Origin: V1-33 sp964523105
GTDB lineage: Bacteria > Verrucomicrobiota > Verrucomicrobiia > Verrucomicrobiales > V1-33
Reading direction: 5' to 3'
DNA length: 64,000 bases
NCBI GenBank assembly: GCA_964523105.1
Contig: CAZFZN010000017.1
Coordinates: 1-64,000, forward strand
The notes under the pieces: generated by a model
The model's database searches: none
Told to the model about the DNA's origin: nothing
The model's input: the letters and a program-made list of their open reading frames with translations, nothing else
Translations under genes and position numbers: made by a program
In this document: piece by piece, positions 41,737-50,392 of the stretch
Layout: each line of letters opens with the position of its first letter
Position numbering within the stretch: the stretch's first letter is position 1

Positions 41737-43346
41737 GTCAGGCAAGGCAACTCACCTTCAAAGTCGCCAGCGAGCCGTGGGAAATGGAAGCCATCCACCG
41801 CCTCAATCACCGCACGTTCGCTGAAGAAATCCCGCAGCATGACGGCAACGAGGAGGGGCGGCTGGTGGACAAATTCCACGACGAAAACATTTATATCATC
41901 TGCCTCGCCGGTCAGGAACTGGCCGGCATGGTGGCGCTGCGCACACAGCGGCCCTTCTCGCTCGACGGCAAGATTCCCGACCTCGAATCCCACCTGCCCT
42001 CCGGCTACCGCTGGTGCGAAATCCGGCTCCTCGCGGTGGACCGGAAATTCCGCCACTCATCGGTGATGCTGGGGATGCTGCAACTGCTCAGCCGTGAAGC
42101 CGTGGCCCGCGGACACAACGGCGCCATCATGTCCGCCACCACGCGGCAGCTCAAACTCTATCGCCACATGGGCTGCGAACCGTTCGGTCCGCTGGTGGGT
42201 CGCGAGGGTGCGTGGTATCAGCCGATGTATCTTTCCATGGAAAACGTCCAGTCGGGAGCACCCGTGCTCCTTGAACAAATCGCCCCCTCCCCCGCTCCGC
42301 GGAGCGAGCCTCTCAATTTCCTCCCCGGACCCGTCGCCATTCCGCACGCCGTACGGGATGCGTTTGTCCGCCCGCCGGTCTCGCACCGGGCTCCGGAATT
42401 CATCGAGGACGTCTGCAGCGTCAGGCGACGGCTCTGCGAACTCACCGGGGCGCATTACGCGGAGGTCATGCTCGGCAGCGGCACCCTGGCGAATGAAATC
42501 GTGGCCGGACAAATCTCGCGGCTCGACGCTCCCGGCATGGTGATCAGCAACGGGGAATTCGGCGAGCGGCTCGCCGACCATGCCCGCCGTCTCTGGCTGC
42601 CTCACGAGCATCTCTGCCTGCCGTGGGGACATTCCCTCGACACTTCGAAACTCGCGCGCCTGCTCGACCGGCATCCTGAAGTCCGCTGGATCTGGACCAC
42701 CCACTGCGAAACCAGCACCAGCGCCCTCAACGATCTGCACGGACTGATCGCTCTGTGCGCGGAACGCGACATCCGTCTCGCCATCGATGCGGTCAGCACG
42801 GTCGGTGTCGTGCCCGTGGACCTCAGCGGCGTCTGGATGGCCTCCGCCGCCAGCGGCAAGGGTCTCGCTTCGTATCCCGGTCTCGCCATTGTGCTGCACA
42901 ACGAGCCGGCGGATCCTGCACCTGACAAACTTCCCCGCTATCTGGACCTCGGACTCTATGCCTGCGGGGACGGCGTGCCGTTCACCCAGAGTTCCAATTT
43001 CATCGCGGCGCTCAAAACGGCCCTGGAAATCACCGACTGGCCCCGCAAGTTCGAACGTGTCAGGGAACTGCACGATTTCATCCGCCCGGGCCTGCTGGAA
43101 CTGGGCGCCACCTGTGTCGTGCCGCTCGACCACGCCAGCCCTGCGGTCATCACTCTGCCCATGAAGAGCGGCGTGAGCAGCCTCGAAGTGGCGGACCGCC
43201 TCAAGGCCGCCGGGTTCCTTGTCAGTGCCCGCAGCAGCTATCTCATTTCCCGCAACTGGCTCCAGGTCTGCCTCATGGGCGACCTCGTCGAAGCGGATGC
43301 GCAGGCGCTGCTGGACTTTCTCAAGGCCGGCAATCCGTGGGCCTGA
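41733..43346 (+). CDS. GNAT-like acyltransferase fused to class V aminotransferase
   Basis: A 537-residue fusion. Residues ~1-165 form an acyltransferase-like domain (LRTQRPFSLDGKIPDLESHL, EIRLLAVDRKFRHSSV), in the style of FeeM/N-acyl amino acid synthases or a GNAT. Residues ~195-537 are a PLP fold-type I class V aminotransferase (FLPGPVAIPHAVRDAF; Schiff-base Lys376 in ASGKGLASYPG) close to serine-glyoxylate or phosphonate transaminases. Its ATG overlaps the plsY stop by 4 bases, so the two are co-translated. This hints at making an acylated amino compound or lipid head-group precursor, but no product is known. Both domain calls are confident; the function is inference. Confidence 0.75.
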   Translation: MSQARQLTFKVASEPWEMEAIHRLNHRTFAEEIPQHDGNEEGRLVDKFHDENIYIICLAGQELAGMVALRTQRPFSLDGKIPDLESHLPSGYRWCEIRLLAVDRKFRHSSVMLGMLQLLSREAVARGHNGAIMSATTRQLKLYRHMGCEPFGPLVGREGAWYQPMYLSMENVQSGAPVLLEQIAPSPAPRSEPLNFLPGPVAIPHAVRDAFVRPPVSHRAPEFIEDVCSVRRRLCELTGAHYAEVMLGSGTLANEIVAGQISRLDAPGMVISNGEFGERLADHARRLWLPHEHLCLPWGHSLDTSKLARLLDRHPEVRWIWTTHCETSTSALNDLHGLIALCAERDIRLAIDAVSTVGVVPVDLSGVWMASAASGKGLASYPGLAIVLHNEPADPAPDKLPRYLDLGLYACGDGVPFTQSSNFIAALKTALEITDWPRKFERVRELHDFIRPGLLELGATCVVPLDHASPAVITLPMKSGVSSLEVADRLKAAGFLVSARSSYLISRNWLQVCLMGDLVEADAQALLDFLKAGNPWA

Positions 43347-43415
43347 CCAAATCACGGCCCGGGCATCCACGGCACCGGAACCCTGACAGAACGGACCCTG
43401 CCCCGTTCGCCCGGA

Positions 43416-44510
43416 CTACTTCCCCTCCTGCGGAGGAGCGGGAGGCGGCGCCGGAGCTTTCGCCGGATCGGCGGGTTTGTCGGCGGGTTTGTCGGCGGGC
43501 CGGGGCGGAATCTCCACGGTGATCGGGGGCGTCACGGCGGTCACCGGCGCCTTGGGCGCTGTGTTGCCGGTGACGGCGGGCGGTTTCGGCAGCGGCTCCG
43601 CGGCGAGCAACTCCACTTCATAGACCAGCACAGCGTTGCCTTTCACAAGGGGCGGCCGTCCCGACTCGCCATAACCGATAGAGGGCGGGAGCCAAAATTT
43701 CGCTTTGCCGCCCGACTTGAGCAGCGTCAGGCCTTCCTGGAGGCCCTTGGGCAGAGCGCGAAACGGCCGGCGCGCCGGCCCGGGCTGCGTGGCTTTGTCA
43801 AAGTCCGTGCCGTCGAGCAGCCGGGCTGTGAAGTTCATGGTGACGATGTCGGTATCCCCCGGCACTTTGCCGTCGCCCTGCTTCTCGACTTTATACTGCA
43901 GGCCGCTGGCGGTGGTTTGCACGCCTTCCGCTTTGCCGTTCTCCGCCAGAAAATCGTTGGAGGCCTGCAGCGTCCGGGCCACCTGCTCCTTCATTTTGGC
44001 CTCGCTGCGGGCCCGCAGTTCCGTCTGCACCCGCTGCATCACGAGATTCTGCTGCTGCGGGGTGAGCCTGGCGGGCGCTCCCGTCATGGCTGCGCGCACG
44101 GCCTCCCCGATCATGGCGGCATCCACTTCGATTTCCGCACGGCGAATCTGCAGGGCCAGCATGGCGCCGAGCGCGTAGTCGAGCGACTTCCCGCTGCTGA
44201 GCACCTCATTCATCCCGGCGAGCACTTCATCGGTCGCCGGCACGGCGTTGCCGCCGGCGGCGGCACTCGCTTTTTCCCGCGACGCAAAAAACCAGCCCAG
44301 CGCATAGCTCTGGCGCTCTTTTTCGGAGGCGAATCCGTCAGGAACTTCCTCCGCAACGCCCTGGGCCGGCGGAAGCAGTTCGGACGCGGCCGGGGCGGCA
44401 GGCGCCGGAGCGGGGGCGGGAATCGCGGGAGCCGGCGGATTCTCCTGCGCAAGACCAGGCAGAGTGAGCAGACTGAATGCGAGACCGATGGGGGCGAGGC
44501 GGGATTTCAT
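43416..44510 (-). CDS. FKBP-type peptidyl-prolyl isomerase, exported
   Basis: A 364-residue protein with signal peptide (LAPIGLAFSLLTLPGLAQ). A helical dimerisation region of FKBP-N type (about residues 60-200) follows a Pro/Ala linker. The FKBP domain has GLQYKVEKQGDG, VTMNFTARLLDGTDFD, LPKGLQEGLTLLKSGGKAKF and PPSIGYGESG. The tail has a PADKPADK repeat and is Pro-rich. Periplasmic folding helper similar to Mip/FkpA. Start at 44510 is placed at the signal peptide. Confidence 0.9.
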   Translation of the reverse strand: MKSRLAPIGLAFSLLTLPGLAQENPPAPAIPAPAPAPAAPAASELLPPAQGVAEEVPDGFASEKERQSYALGWFFASREKASAAAGGNAVPATDEVLAGMNEVLSSGKSLDYALGAMLALQIRRAEIEVDAAMIGEAVRAAMTGAPARLTPQQQNLVMQRVQTELRARSEAKMKEQVARTLQASNDFLAENGKAEGVQTTASGLQYKVEKQGDGKVPGDTDIVTMNFTARLLDGTDFDKATQPGPARRPFRALPKGLQEGLTLLKSGGKAKFWLPPSIGYGESGRPPLVKGNAVLVYEVELLAAEPLPKPPAVTGNTAPKAPVTAVTPPITVEIPPRPADKPADKPADPAKAPAPPPAPPQEGK

Positions 44511-44792
44511 GGAGTGGAAGCGGATAGGATACAATCGGGTTCGTGAATCGGGCGGGCAGCCTAGAGGACGGCCTGCACGACGTCAACTCCGCGCGGCGGC
44601 GGAATTCCCCGCCCTGCCGGAACCGGAAAGACGGGAAGCCCCGGCCGCTTTGGCCTCACGGAACAGGCCCAAAGTTGCTGATTATTCAGATAACTTAGAA
44701 TTTGCATAATACGAACATTCACCGAAGATGGAGCGGCGGTTTCCCAAGCCGCGCCCGCGACCCTCAAACCCTGTCAGTCAAGCCACCACTCG

Positions 44793-45455
44793 ATGAACTC
44801 TCACTCGATCAAGCAGCGTCTCCACCGTCACCTGCTCAGTTGTTCCGCCGTGCCCGGCGCGGCGCTTGCGCTGGGCAGTCAGGAGTCCGCCGATGCCGCG
44901 GTGCATTACTTCGCACCCGGTTCACCGGTGGTGCTCCCGAATTCCTTTGCCGGCATCTACTTCAACATCGAAAACGGCATCTTCGATACCGCCCCCGGGA
45001 ATGTTGCCGGCTGGGACGTCAACCCGTACGGCAGCAACGGCGTGCTGACATGGTATGCCGGCGCGCTTGCGGGATCGGTGATCGGCACGAGCGCCGCCAC
45101 CGGGGGACTAGTGGTGCCGCAGCCGCACCTGACGGATTTTGCCGCAATCACATGGGACACGGGCGGATTCAATCAGGCCAGCAACTCCGAGATCCAGGGC
45201 GGGGGCACGTTTTTTATCGCGATGCAGTTTCTGGATTCCAACTCCACCACGAACAATGCGTGGCTGGAGATCACGGCCGGCGCGGGCACCGGCGGATTTC
45301 CCGCGCAAATCAACCGCTGGGCCTACGCCCCGGTCGGCGAACCTGGTTTTGCCGTCGGCACCATGTCCTCCGGCATCCCGGAGGCCGGAGTTCCCGCACT
45401 CACCCTGCTGGCCGCCGGCGCCGCCGGCCTGCGGCGCCGCCGTGCCCTGCGCTGA
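44793..45455 (+). CDS. Exported surface protein with PEP-CTERM-like signal
   Basis: A 220-residue protein. The N-terminus has a twin basic region and a short hydrophobic stretch, and the middle is beta-rich. The C-terminus has the tripartite layout of PEP-CTERM: short PEA motif (SGIPEAG), a hydrophobic helix (LTLLAAGAAGL) and a basic end (RRRRALR). The canonical triad is Pro-Glu-Pro; here it is Pro-Glu-Ala. Such proteins are sorted by EpsH/exosortase, which is not in this window. The downstream gene (45562) is on the same strand 106 bases later. Confidence 0.7.
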   Translation: MNSHSIKQRLHRHLLSCSAVPGAALALGSQESADAAVHYFAPGSPVVLPNSFAGIYFNIENGIFDTAPGNVAGWDVNPYGSNGVLTWYAGALAGSVIGTSAATGGLVVPQPHLTDFAAITWDTGGFNQASNSEIQGGGTFFIAMQFLDSNSTTNNAWLEITAGAGTGGFPAQINRWAYAPVGEPGFAVGTMSSGIPEAGVPALTLLAAGAAGLRRRRALR

Positions 45456-45561
45456 GAGTGCGATTCCGGCCGCGCGTGAGGCAGGGTTCCGTAAGCAGGA
45501 CGGCCGTTCGGTTCATCCTGACGGACAGCCAGGCTGCATGCGGTCCTGACAATTCAAAAGC

Positions 45562-47550
45562 ATGAAGCCGCGCGTTCTGGTAATCGGCTGGGACGCCGCG
45601 GACTGGCGGGTGATCGAACCGCTGCGGGCGCGCGGCGCCATGCCGGCGCTGGAGCGGCTGGTGCGTGAGGGGTGCGCGGGGAACATCGCCACGCTGGAGC
45701 CCTGTCTTTCCCCTGTGCTCTGGACGAGCATCGCCACCGGCAAAGCGCCATGGCGCCACGGGGTGCGCGGGTTTGTGGAGCCGACTCCCGACCGGCGCGG
45801 ACTGCGGCCCGCCGGCAGCGGCTCCCGGACCTGCAAGGCGCTGTGGAATATCGCGTCCCAGGCGGGCCAACGCGTCCACTGCGCCGGCTGGTTCGCGAGC
45901 CACCCGGCGGAGCGCCTGAGCGGCGTCTGTGTCAGCGACCGGTTCGCCGTCGCCCCCGCAGGCTCGTCGCCTGACAACTGGCCCCTGGCGGCGGGCAGCG
46001 TGCAGCCGGAATCCTTCGCCGCCACGCTCGCGGAATTCCGCTGGCATCCCGGCGAAAATACGGCCGCCGAACTGCAGCCGTTCCTGCACGACGCGGCGCG
46101 GCTGGACCAGTCCGACCCCGTGCAGCAGCGGCGCCTCACATTTCTCAGCCGCACCCTGGCACAATGCACCGGCGTGCATGCCGCCGCCACATGGCTCATG
46201 GAGCACGAACCGTGGGATCTGATGATGGTGTATTACGAGGCCATCGACCAGGTATGCCATGAGTTCATGCCGTTTCATCCGCCGCAGCTGCCGGAGGTGA
46301 ACGCCCGCGACTGGCATCACTGGTATCCGGCCGTCGAGGGCATCTACCGCTTCCACGACCTCATGCTGGCGCGGCTCATGGACCTGGCAGGACCGGAAAC
46401 CGCGGTGGTGCTGGTCTCGGATCACGGATTTGTCAGTGGCGCGCAGCGGCCGGGGCCGGTGGCCAACGATCCGCGCACCCAGGCACAGTGGCACCGGCCT
46501 TTCGGCATCGTCGTGCTGCACGGTCCCGGCATCGCAGCGGGAGAGCGGATCTACGGGGCGTCGCTTCCTGACATTGCGCCCACCGTCCTGCAGCTGCTCG
46601 GCCTGCCCTGCGGTGCGGACATGGACGGCAAGGTGCTGGCTTCGGCCTTTGTCGAGCCGGTGAAAATGGAGACGATTCCCTCGTGGGAAACGGCAGGCCC
46701 GCCGCTCGCCTCCTTCATGCCGCCGTCCGTGACTGACGAAGCGGCGGAGGCGGCGCTGCTGCAGCAGTTTGCCGCCCTGGGGTATGTGGATCTTCCGGAC
46801 GGAAATCCTGACGTTTGTGCCGCGGAGCGGGAACTGCGCTTCAACGAGGCGCAGGCGAATGCCGCCGCCGGCCGCCTGCAGCGTGCCGCGGACCTGCTGC
46901 GGGCCCTGACGGCGGAAGCTCCCGGGGAACCGCGCTATCAAATGGCTCTCGCCCAAACGCTCCTGACCATGGGCGAAGCCGCCGGAGCCCGCGCAGCGCT
47001 CGAATCTCTGCCTCCGGACTGGCGGTCCGGTGCGGAGGCGGAACTGCTCCATTGCCGGCTGCTGCTCCACGCGGGACAGCCGGAGGAAGCGCTCCGCTTT
47101 CTGAAATCGGCCGCCGCGCGCCGCACGGGCCATGTGCCCTTCCACTGTCAGCAGGGCATGATCCTGCTGCGTCTGCGACGACCCGCGGAGGCGGAGGCGG
47201 TGTTTCGCTCCGCCCTGACACTTGATGAAGAATGCGCCTTCGCATGGCACGGCCTCGCAGCGGCGCTGGTCGAGCAGGGCCGCGCGGAGGAGAGCATCGC
47301 CGCCGCGCTGCATGCCGTGGAACTGCAGCACTGCTTCCCGGAAGCGCACTTCGTGCTGGGCCGTGCGCTGGTGCGGCAGGGCGACCCGCGTTCCGCCATT
47401 CGGGCACTGGAAACCGCCCTGACACAAAACCCGGCGCACGCCGCGAGTCATTCGGTGCTGGTGCGGCTGCACTACCGGCTGGGAAATCCCGCGGCGGCCC
47501 ACTTCCACCGCGAAGCGCTGCGCCGTCTCAGAAGCCGGTCGCAGCCCTGA
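45562..47550 (+). CDS. Alkaline-phosphatase-superfamily enzyme with C-terminal TPR
   Basis: A 662-residue protein. The first ~420 residues form an alkaline-phosphatase/phosphodiesterase-like domain: metal-ligand Asp11 in VIGWDAADWRV, nucleophile region CLSPVLWTSIATGK, and VLVSDHGFVSG with a second-site Asp-His. No signal peptide is seen. The last ~230 residues are TPR-like helical pairs (ALAQTLLTMGEAAGARAALE). Substrate unknown. Such fusions in this phylum have been suggested in nucleotide or phospho-lipid handling; that is not shown here. Confidence 0.75.
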   Translation: MKPRVLVIGWDAADWRVIEPLRARGAMPALERLVREGCAGNIATLEPCLSPVLWTSIATGKAPWRHGVRGFVEPTPDRRGLRPAGSGSRTCKALWNIASQAGQRVHCAGWFASHPAERLSGVCVSDRFAVAPAGSSPDNWPLAAGSVQPESFAATLAEFRWHPGENTAAELQPFLHDAARLDQSDPVQQRRLTFLSRTLAQCTGVHAAATWLMEHEPWDLMMVYYEAIDQVCHEFMPFHPPQLPEVNARDWHHWYPAVEGIYRFHDLMLARLMDLAGPETAVVLVSDHGFVSGAQRPGPVANDPRTQAQWHRPFGIVVLHGPGIAAGERIYGASLPDIAPTVLQLLGLPCGADMDGKVLASAFVEPVKMETIPSWETAGPPLASFMPPSVTDEAAEAALLQQFAALGYVDLPDGNPDVCAAERELRFNEAQANAAAGRLQRAADLLRALTAEAPGEPRYQMALAQTLLTMGEAAGARAALESLPPDWRSGAEAELLHCRLLLHAGQPEEALRFLKSAAARRTGHVPFHCQQGMILLRLRRPAEAEAVFRSALTLDEECAFAWHGLAAALVEQGRAEESIAAALHAVELQHCFPEAHFVLGRALVRQGDPRSAIRALETALTQNPAHAASHSVLVRLHYRLGNPAAAHFHREALRRLRSRSQP

Positions 47551-47625
47551 AATTCTCACCCGTTAGCGGTGCGGGGGGCAATTAATTCTGGCGCGGGCGG
47601 GCTTCTCCCTTACTTTTTGGGACCC

Positions 47626-48423
47626 GTGTCCAATCTCCGCGAAACATCCCCGGCCCGCGAATTGCTCGCCGAGGTCAACAATCCCCGCCTGTCACTGCTC
47701 GATGACAGCCATACGCGCGAACGGGAATCGGACATCGGCGGGCGCATCGCCGAGTACGCCATCATCGCCCTCGTGGTGCTGGTCATCGCCGGACTCGAAG
47801 TCGCCCGGTGGTTTTTCAAGGCGCAGCCCCAGCCGCTGCTCTTCGGATTCGTCGCCGGCGGCATCACGATTTACGCCGCCATCCGCATCGGACTGCTGTG
47901 GCGGCAGCTCCTCGCGGAACGGCGCGGCCGCCAGTCGCGGCAGAACCTGCGCGCCGCCATCGAGGACATCTGCGCGCGCGGCTGGGTCCTGTTCGACGGC
48001 CTGACGGACGGGCGCGGGCACCTGCTGGGTTCCGTGCTCGCCGGTCCCGGCGGCGTCTTCACACTCATTCCCCGTTTCATGGGCCTCGGCGGCGGAGCCT
48101 CGGAGAAAGTCACCCTTCGCGCCGACGGCTCGCTCAGCATCGGCGATCACAAAATGCTCGCCGATCCCATCGGCCAGGCGCGCCGCGCGGCCCACTCGCT
48201 CTACGAGGTGCTGGCCGCCTCCGGACTGGATACCATCGGCGTGCAGCCGGTCGTCGTCATCCCGGGATGGACCGTCGCTCCGCCCGAGGCGGGTGCGCCG
48301 GACGATGTCTGGGTGCTGTCGGACACTGACATCACGGCCAGACTGACGCAGTCGCCCACCGTGCTTGAAGCGCGGGATCTCATTGGCGTTTCCATGATGT
48401 TGGAGCAGCTGGCGCATTATTGA
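47626..48423 (+). CDS. NERD-like membrane protein
   Basis: A 265-residue protein, GTG start at 47626. Two membrane segments (residues ~40-85: AIIALVVLVIAGLEVA and FVAGGITIYAAIRIGLLW) then a soluble domain. The stretch GHLLGSVLAGPGGVFTLI followed by a conserved Lys/Glu-type region resembles NERD nuclease-related domains, where GP.GVF is conserved. The classification is tentative. It is 75 bases from the phosphatase-TPR gene on the same strand. Confidence 0.5.
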   Translation: MSNLRETSPARELLAEVNNPRLSLLDDSHTRERESDIGGRIAEYAIIALVVLVIAGLEVARWFFKAQPQPLLFGFVAGGITIYAAIRIGLLWRQLLAERRGRQSRQNLRAAIEDICARGWVLFDGLTDGRGHLLGSVLAGPGGVFTLIPRFMGLGGGASEKVTLRADGSLSIGDHKMLADPIGQARRAAHSLYEVLAASGLDTIGVQPVVVIPGWTVAPPEAGAPDDVWVLSDTDITARLTQSPTVLEARDLIGVSMMLEQLAHY

Positions 48424-48465
48424 GTCCTCCTTTGCAATTCCGCCGGGACCTCGTTCACTGGTCTC

Positions 48466-48954
48466 ATGAAAGCCTTTCTCTTCACCGTCCTGATCCTCAG
48501 TCTGCTGCAAACCGCCTTCGCGGGAAGCAAGACCCCGCCGGCCTACATCGGCCTCCATGTGGAGGGGGATGAGTTCGAAGGCGAGAAGTTCGTCCGCCCC
48601 AACACCATCAACGGTCAGGTGAAGTACTTCCGCATCATGCCTGAAGTGGGCACCCGGCATTTCAGCGCCTTTCAGGCCTTCATGGCGGAGGACGGCGGCA
48701 GCTACGGAGTGGCGCTGAAGCTCAACGACGAAGGCATGCGCGCCATGCAGGTGATGTGCACCAACAACCAGGGCCGGCTCGCCCGCACCATCGTCAACGG
48801 CAAGCTGCTCGACATCATCCGGATCGACCGCGTGCCCGCCGACGGCTACTTGATCGTCTGGAGCGGCCTCGGTCCCGACGATCTCAAGATTCTGGGCAAG
48901 AAACTCCGCAGGCTCGACGACGGCATGCCTGGCGAGGATGAGAAGCGACGATAG
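48466..48954 (+). CDS. Exported protein resembling SecD P1 head subdomain
   Basis: A 162-residue protein with a signal peptide (MKAFLFTVLILSLLQTAFAG). The segment SYGVALKLNDEGMRAMQVMC-type then NNQGRLARTIVNGKLLD is close to the SecD/SecDF first periplasmic head (…AV..LdEEGa..f...T...GkrlAivLDGkV...). It has no membrane barrel, so it is an orphan exported domain. It lies just after the NERD-like gene and 29 bases before the M23 gene. Function unknown. Confidence 0.6.
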   Translation: MKAFLFTVLILSLLQTAFAGSKTPPAYIGLHVEGDEFEGEKFVRPNTINGQVKYFRIMPEVGTRHFSAFQAFMAEDGGSYGVALKLNDEGMRAMQVMCTNNQGRLARTIVNGKLLDIIRIDRVPADGYLIVWSGLGPDDLKILGKKLRRLDDGMPGEDEKRR

Positions 48955-48983
48955 TCCTGCGCCGCGCCTTTGTCCGACTCCGC

Positions 48984-50171
48984 ATGATACTCCCCCGTCT
49001 CTCCCGGCCCGCCGCTCTGTGCGCCCTCCTCGCAATTTTCGTCTCCGGCTGCGGCCCTGACGAACAGGAGCGCGTGTCCTCCCAGGAACCGGCCGGCCCG
49101 GCACCGGCGGAATCGACGGTCGCGCCGGAGAAGGCCCCGGCTCCGGCGGCGCCACCGGCCACAATCGTTCCCCTGCGCCATCCGGCTTCCGTCAAACCGC
49201 GCCGCACCGGACCGGTCTTCAGCCTGCCCACGGCGAACGACGCTCTTCTGCAAAGCCGTCCGAAGGACTTCTATATGTTTGTGGACCGCTACACTCCGGA
49301 AGGTGCCGTGCAGGTTTGGCAGGGTGGCAGCTACGGGTATGTGAGGAACCCCCGCAACACGGCGCACGGCGAAGTCTTCACCAAATTTCATGAAGGCATC
49401 GACATCGCTCCGGTGGAACGCGACGCCGCCGGCGAGCCGCTGGATGCCGTGCTCTCCATCGCCGACGGCACGGTCGTTTTCGTCTCGCCGAATGCCGCCA
49501 GCAATTACGGCAACTACATGGTGGTGGAGCATCCCTGCGGCGAAGACCATGGCAATTTCTACAGTCTCTACGCTCATCTGCGCCGCATGGACGTCACCGC
49601 CGGCACGACGGTGAAACGCGGTCAGCCCATCGCCCTGATGGGTCACACCGGCGACGGCCTCGACCGGCGCCGCGCTCACGTGCATCTGGAACTCTGCCTG
49701 CTCCTCAGTGATCGTTTCGATGCCTATTACGCGAAGCACTACAAGCTGGCCAATCCCAACGGCAACTGGCACGGGCACAACCTGATCGGACTCGATGTCG
49801 CCGCGTTCCTGCTGGCGGCGCATGCCGATCCCGGCCTCACGCCGGCGGACTTTCTGCGCACCGCGGAGCCCTATTATAAAGTGCGCGTCCCCAACAAAGG
49901 CGCAGAACTCGCCATCGCCCACCGCTATCCTTGGCTGCGCCGCCCGGGAGATCCCGCCGCGTCATGGGAGATCGCCTACAATACCGCCGGGGTGCCGCTG
50001 GCCATCGTGCCTGACAAAGAACCCTGCTCCGTGCCCGCGGTGGTGTGGGTCAAGCCCTATCCGGGTTACCATTCGTGGAATACCCGCAGCCACCTCGGCG
50101 GCTCCGGCGCCACCGCTACCCTGACACCGGACGGCGCACGCTACCAGCAGCTCGTGACGGGAGAGTTTTAA
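48984..50171 (+). CDS. M23 metallopeptidase lipoprotein
   Basis: A 395-residue protein with lipobox (LLAIFVSGCGPDEQE; Cys23). The Pro/Ala-rich linker to ~75 precedes the LytM domain: H136-x-x-x-D140 (HEGID), SLYAHLRRMDV, and the HVHLE motif with His232 and His234. Peptidoglycan hydrolase-type zinc sites are complete. A longer C-terminal region (residues ~260-395) with VVWVKPYPGYHSWNTRS has no recognised match. It would act on cell wall from the outer-membrane inner leaflet or surface. Confidence 0.85.
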   Translation: MILPRLSRPAALCALLAIFVSGCGPDEQERVSSQEPAGPAPAESTVAPEKAPAPAAPPATIVPLRHPASVKPRRTGPVFSLPTANDALLQSRPKDFYMFVDRYTPEGAVQVWQGGSYGYVRNPRNTAHGEVFTKFHEGIDIAPVERDAAGEPLDAVLSIADGTVVFVSPNAASNYGNYMVVEHPCGEDHGNFYSLYAHLRRMDVTAGTTVKRGQPIALMGHTGDGLDRRRAHVHLELCLLLSDRFDAYYAKHYKLANPNGNWHGHNLIGLDVAAFLLAAHADPGLTPADFLRTAEPYYKVRVPNKGAELAIAHRYPWLRRPGDPAASWEIAYNTAGVPLAIVPDKEPCSVPAVVWVKPYPGYHSWNTRSHLGGSGATATLTPDGARYQQLVTGEF

Positions 50172-50360
50172 ACCGAAGCACGGTTGCCGGCGCCTGCCGG
50201 TCACGCGGTGAACTCCAAAAAGGAGCCCGGATTGCCGCGAAACCACCGTTTGCGCTCTCCGCGAATGGTGCCATCATCGCCGCCCTTCCCGCCCGGCTTT
50301 TGGCTTCGTTGAGGCCTCCATGCTTCGCCCGGCGGTGAATTCGCGCCCCGCGCCCCCTGT

Positions 50361-50390
50361 TTCATCCTTTAGCCTTCATCCTTCATACTT
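50361..50390. repeat. Heptamer tandem repeat before typA
   Basis: Four 7-base units run head to tail: TTCATCC, TTTAGCC, TTCATCC, TTCATAC (50361-50388). They end only 4 bases before the typA GTG start, so they sit in its ribosome-binding region, and no separate Shine-Dalgarno is visible. This is a different sequence but the same 7-base period as the elements at 17699 and 54770. Confidence 0.6.
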
Positions 50391-50392
50391 TC

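Noticed and set aside
45400..47559. A 719-codon minus-strand open frame opposite the phosphatase-TPR gene
   Set aside because: Shadow frame; the sense strand has metal-ligand motifs and TPRs.
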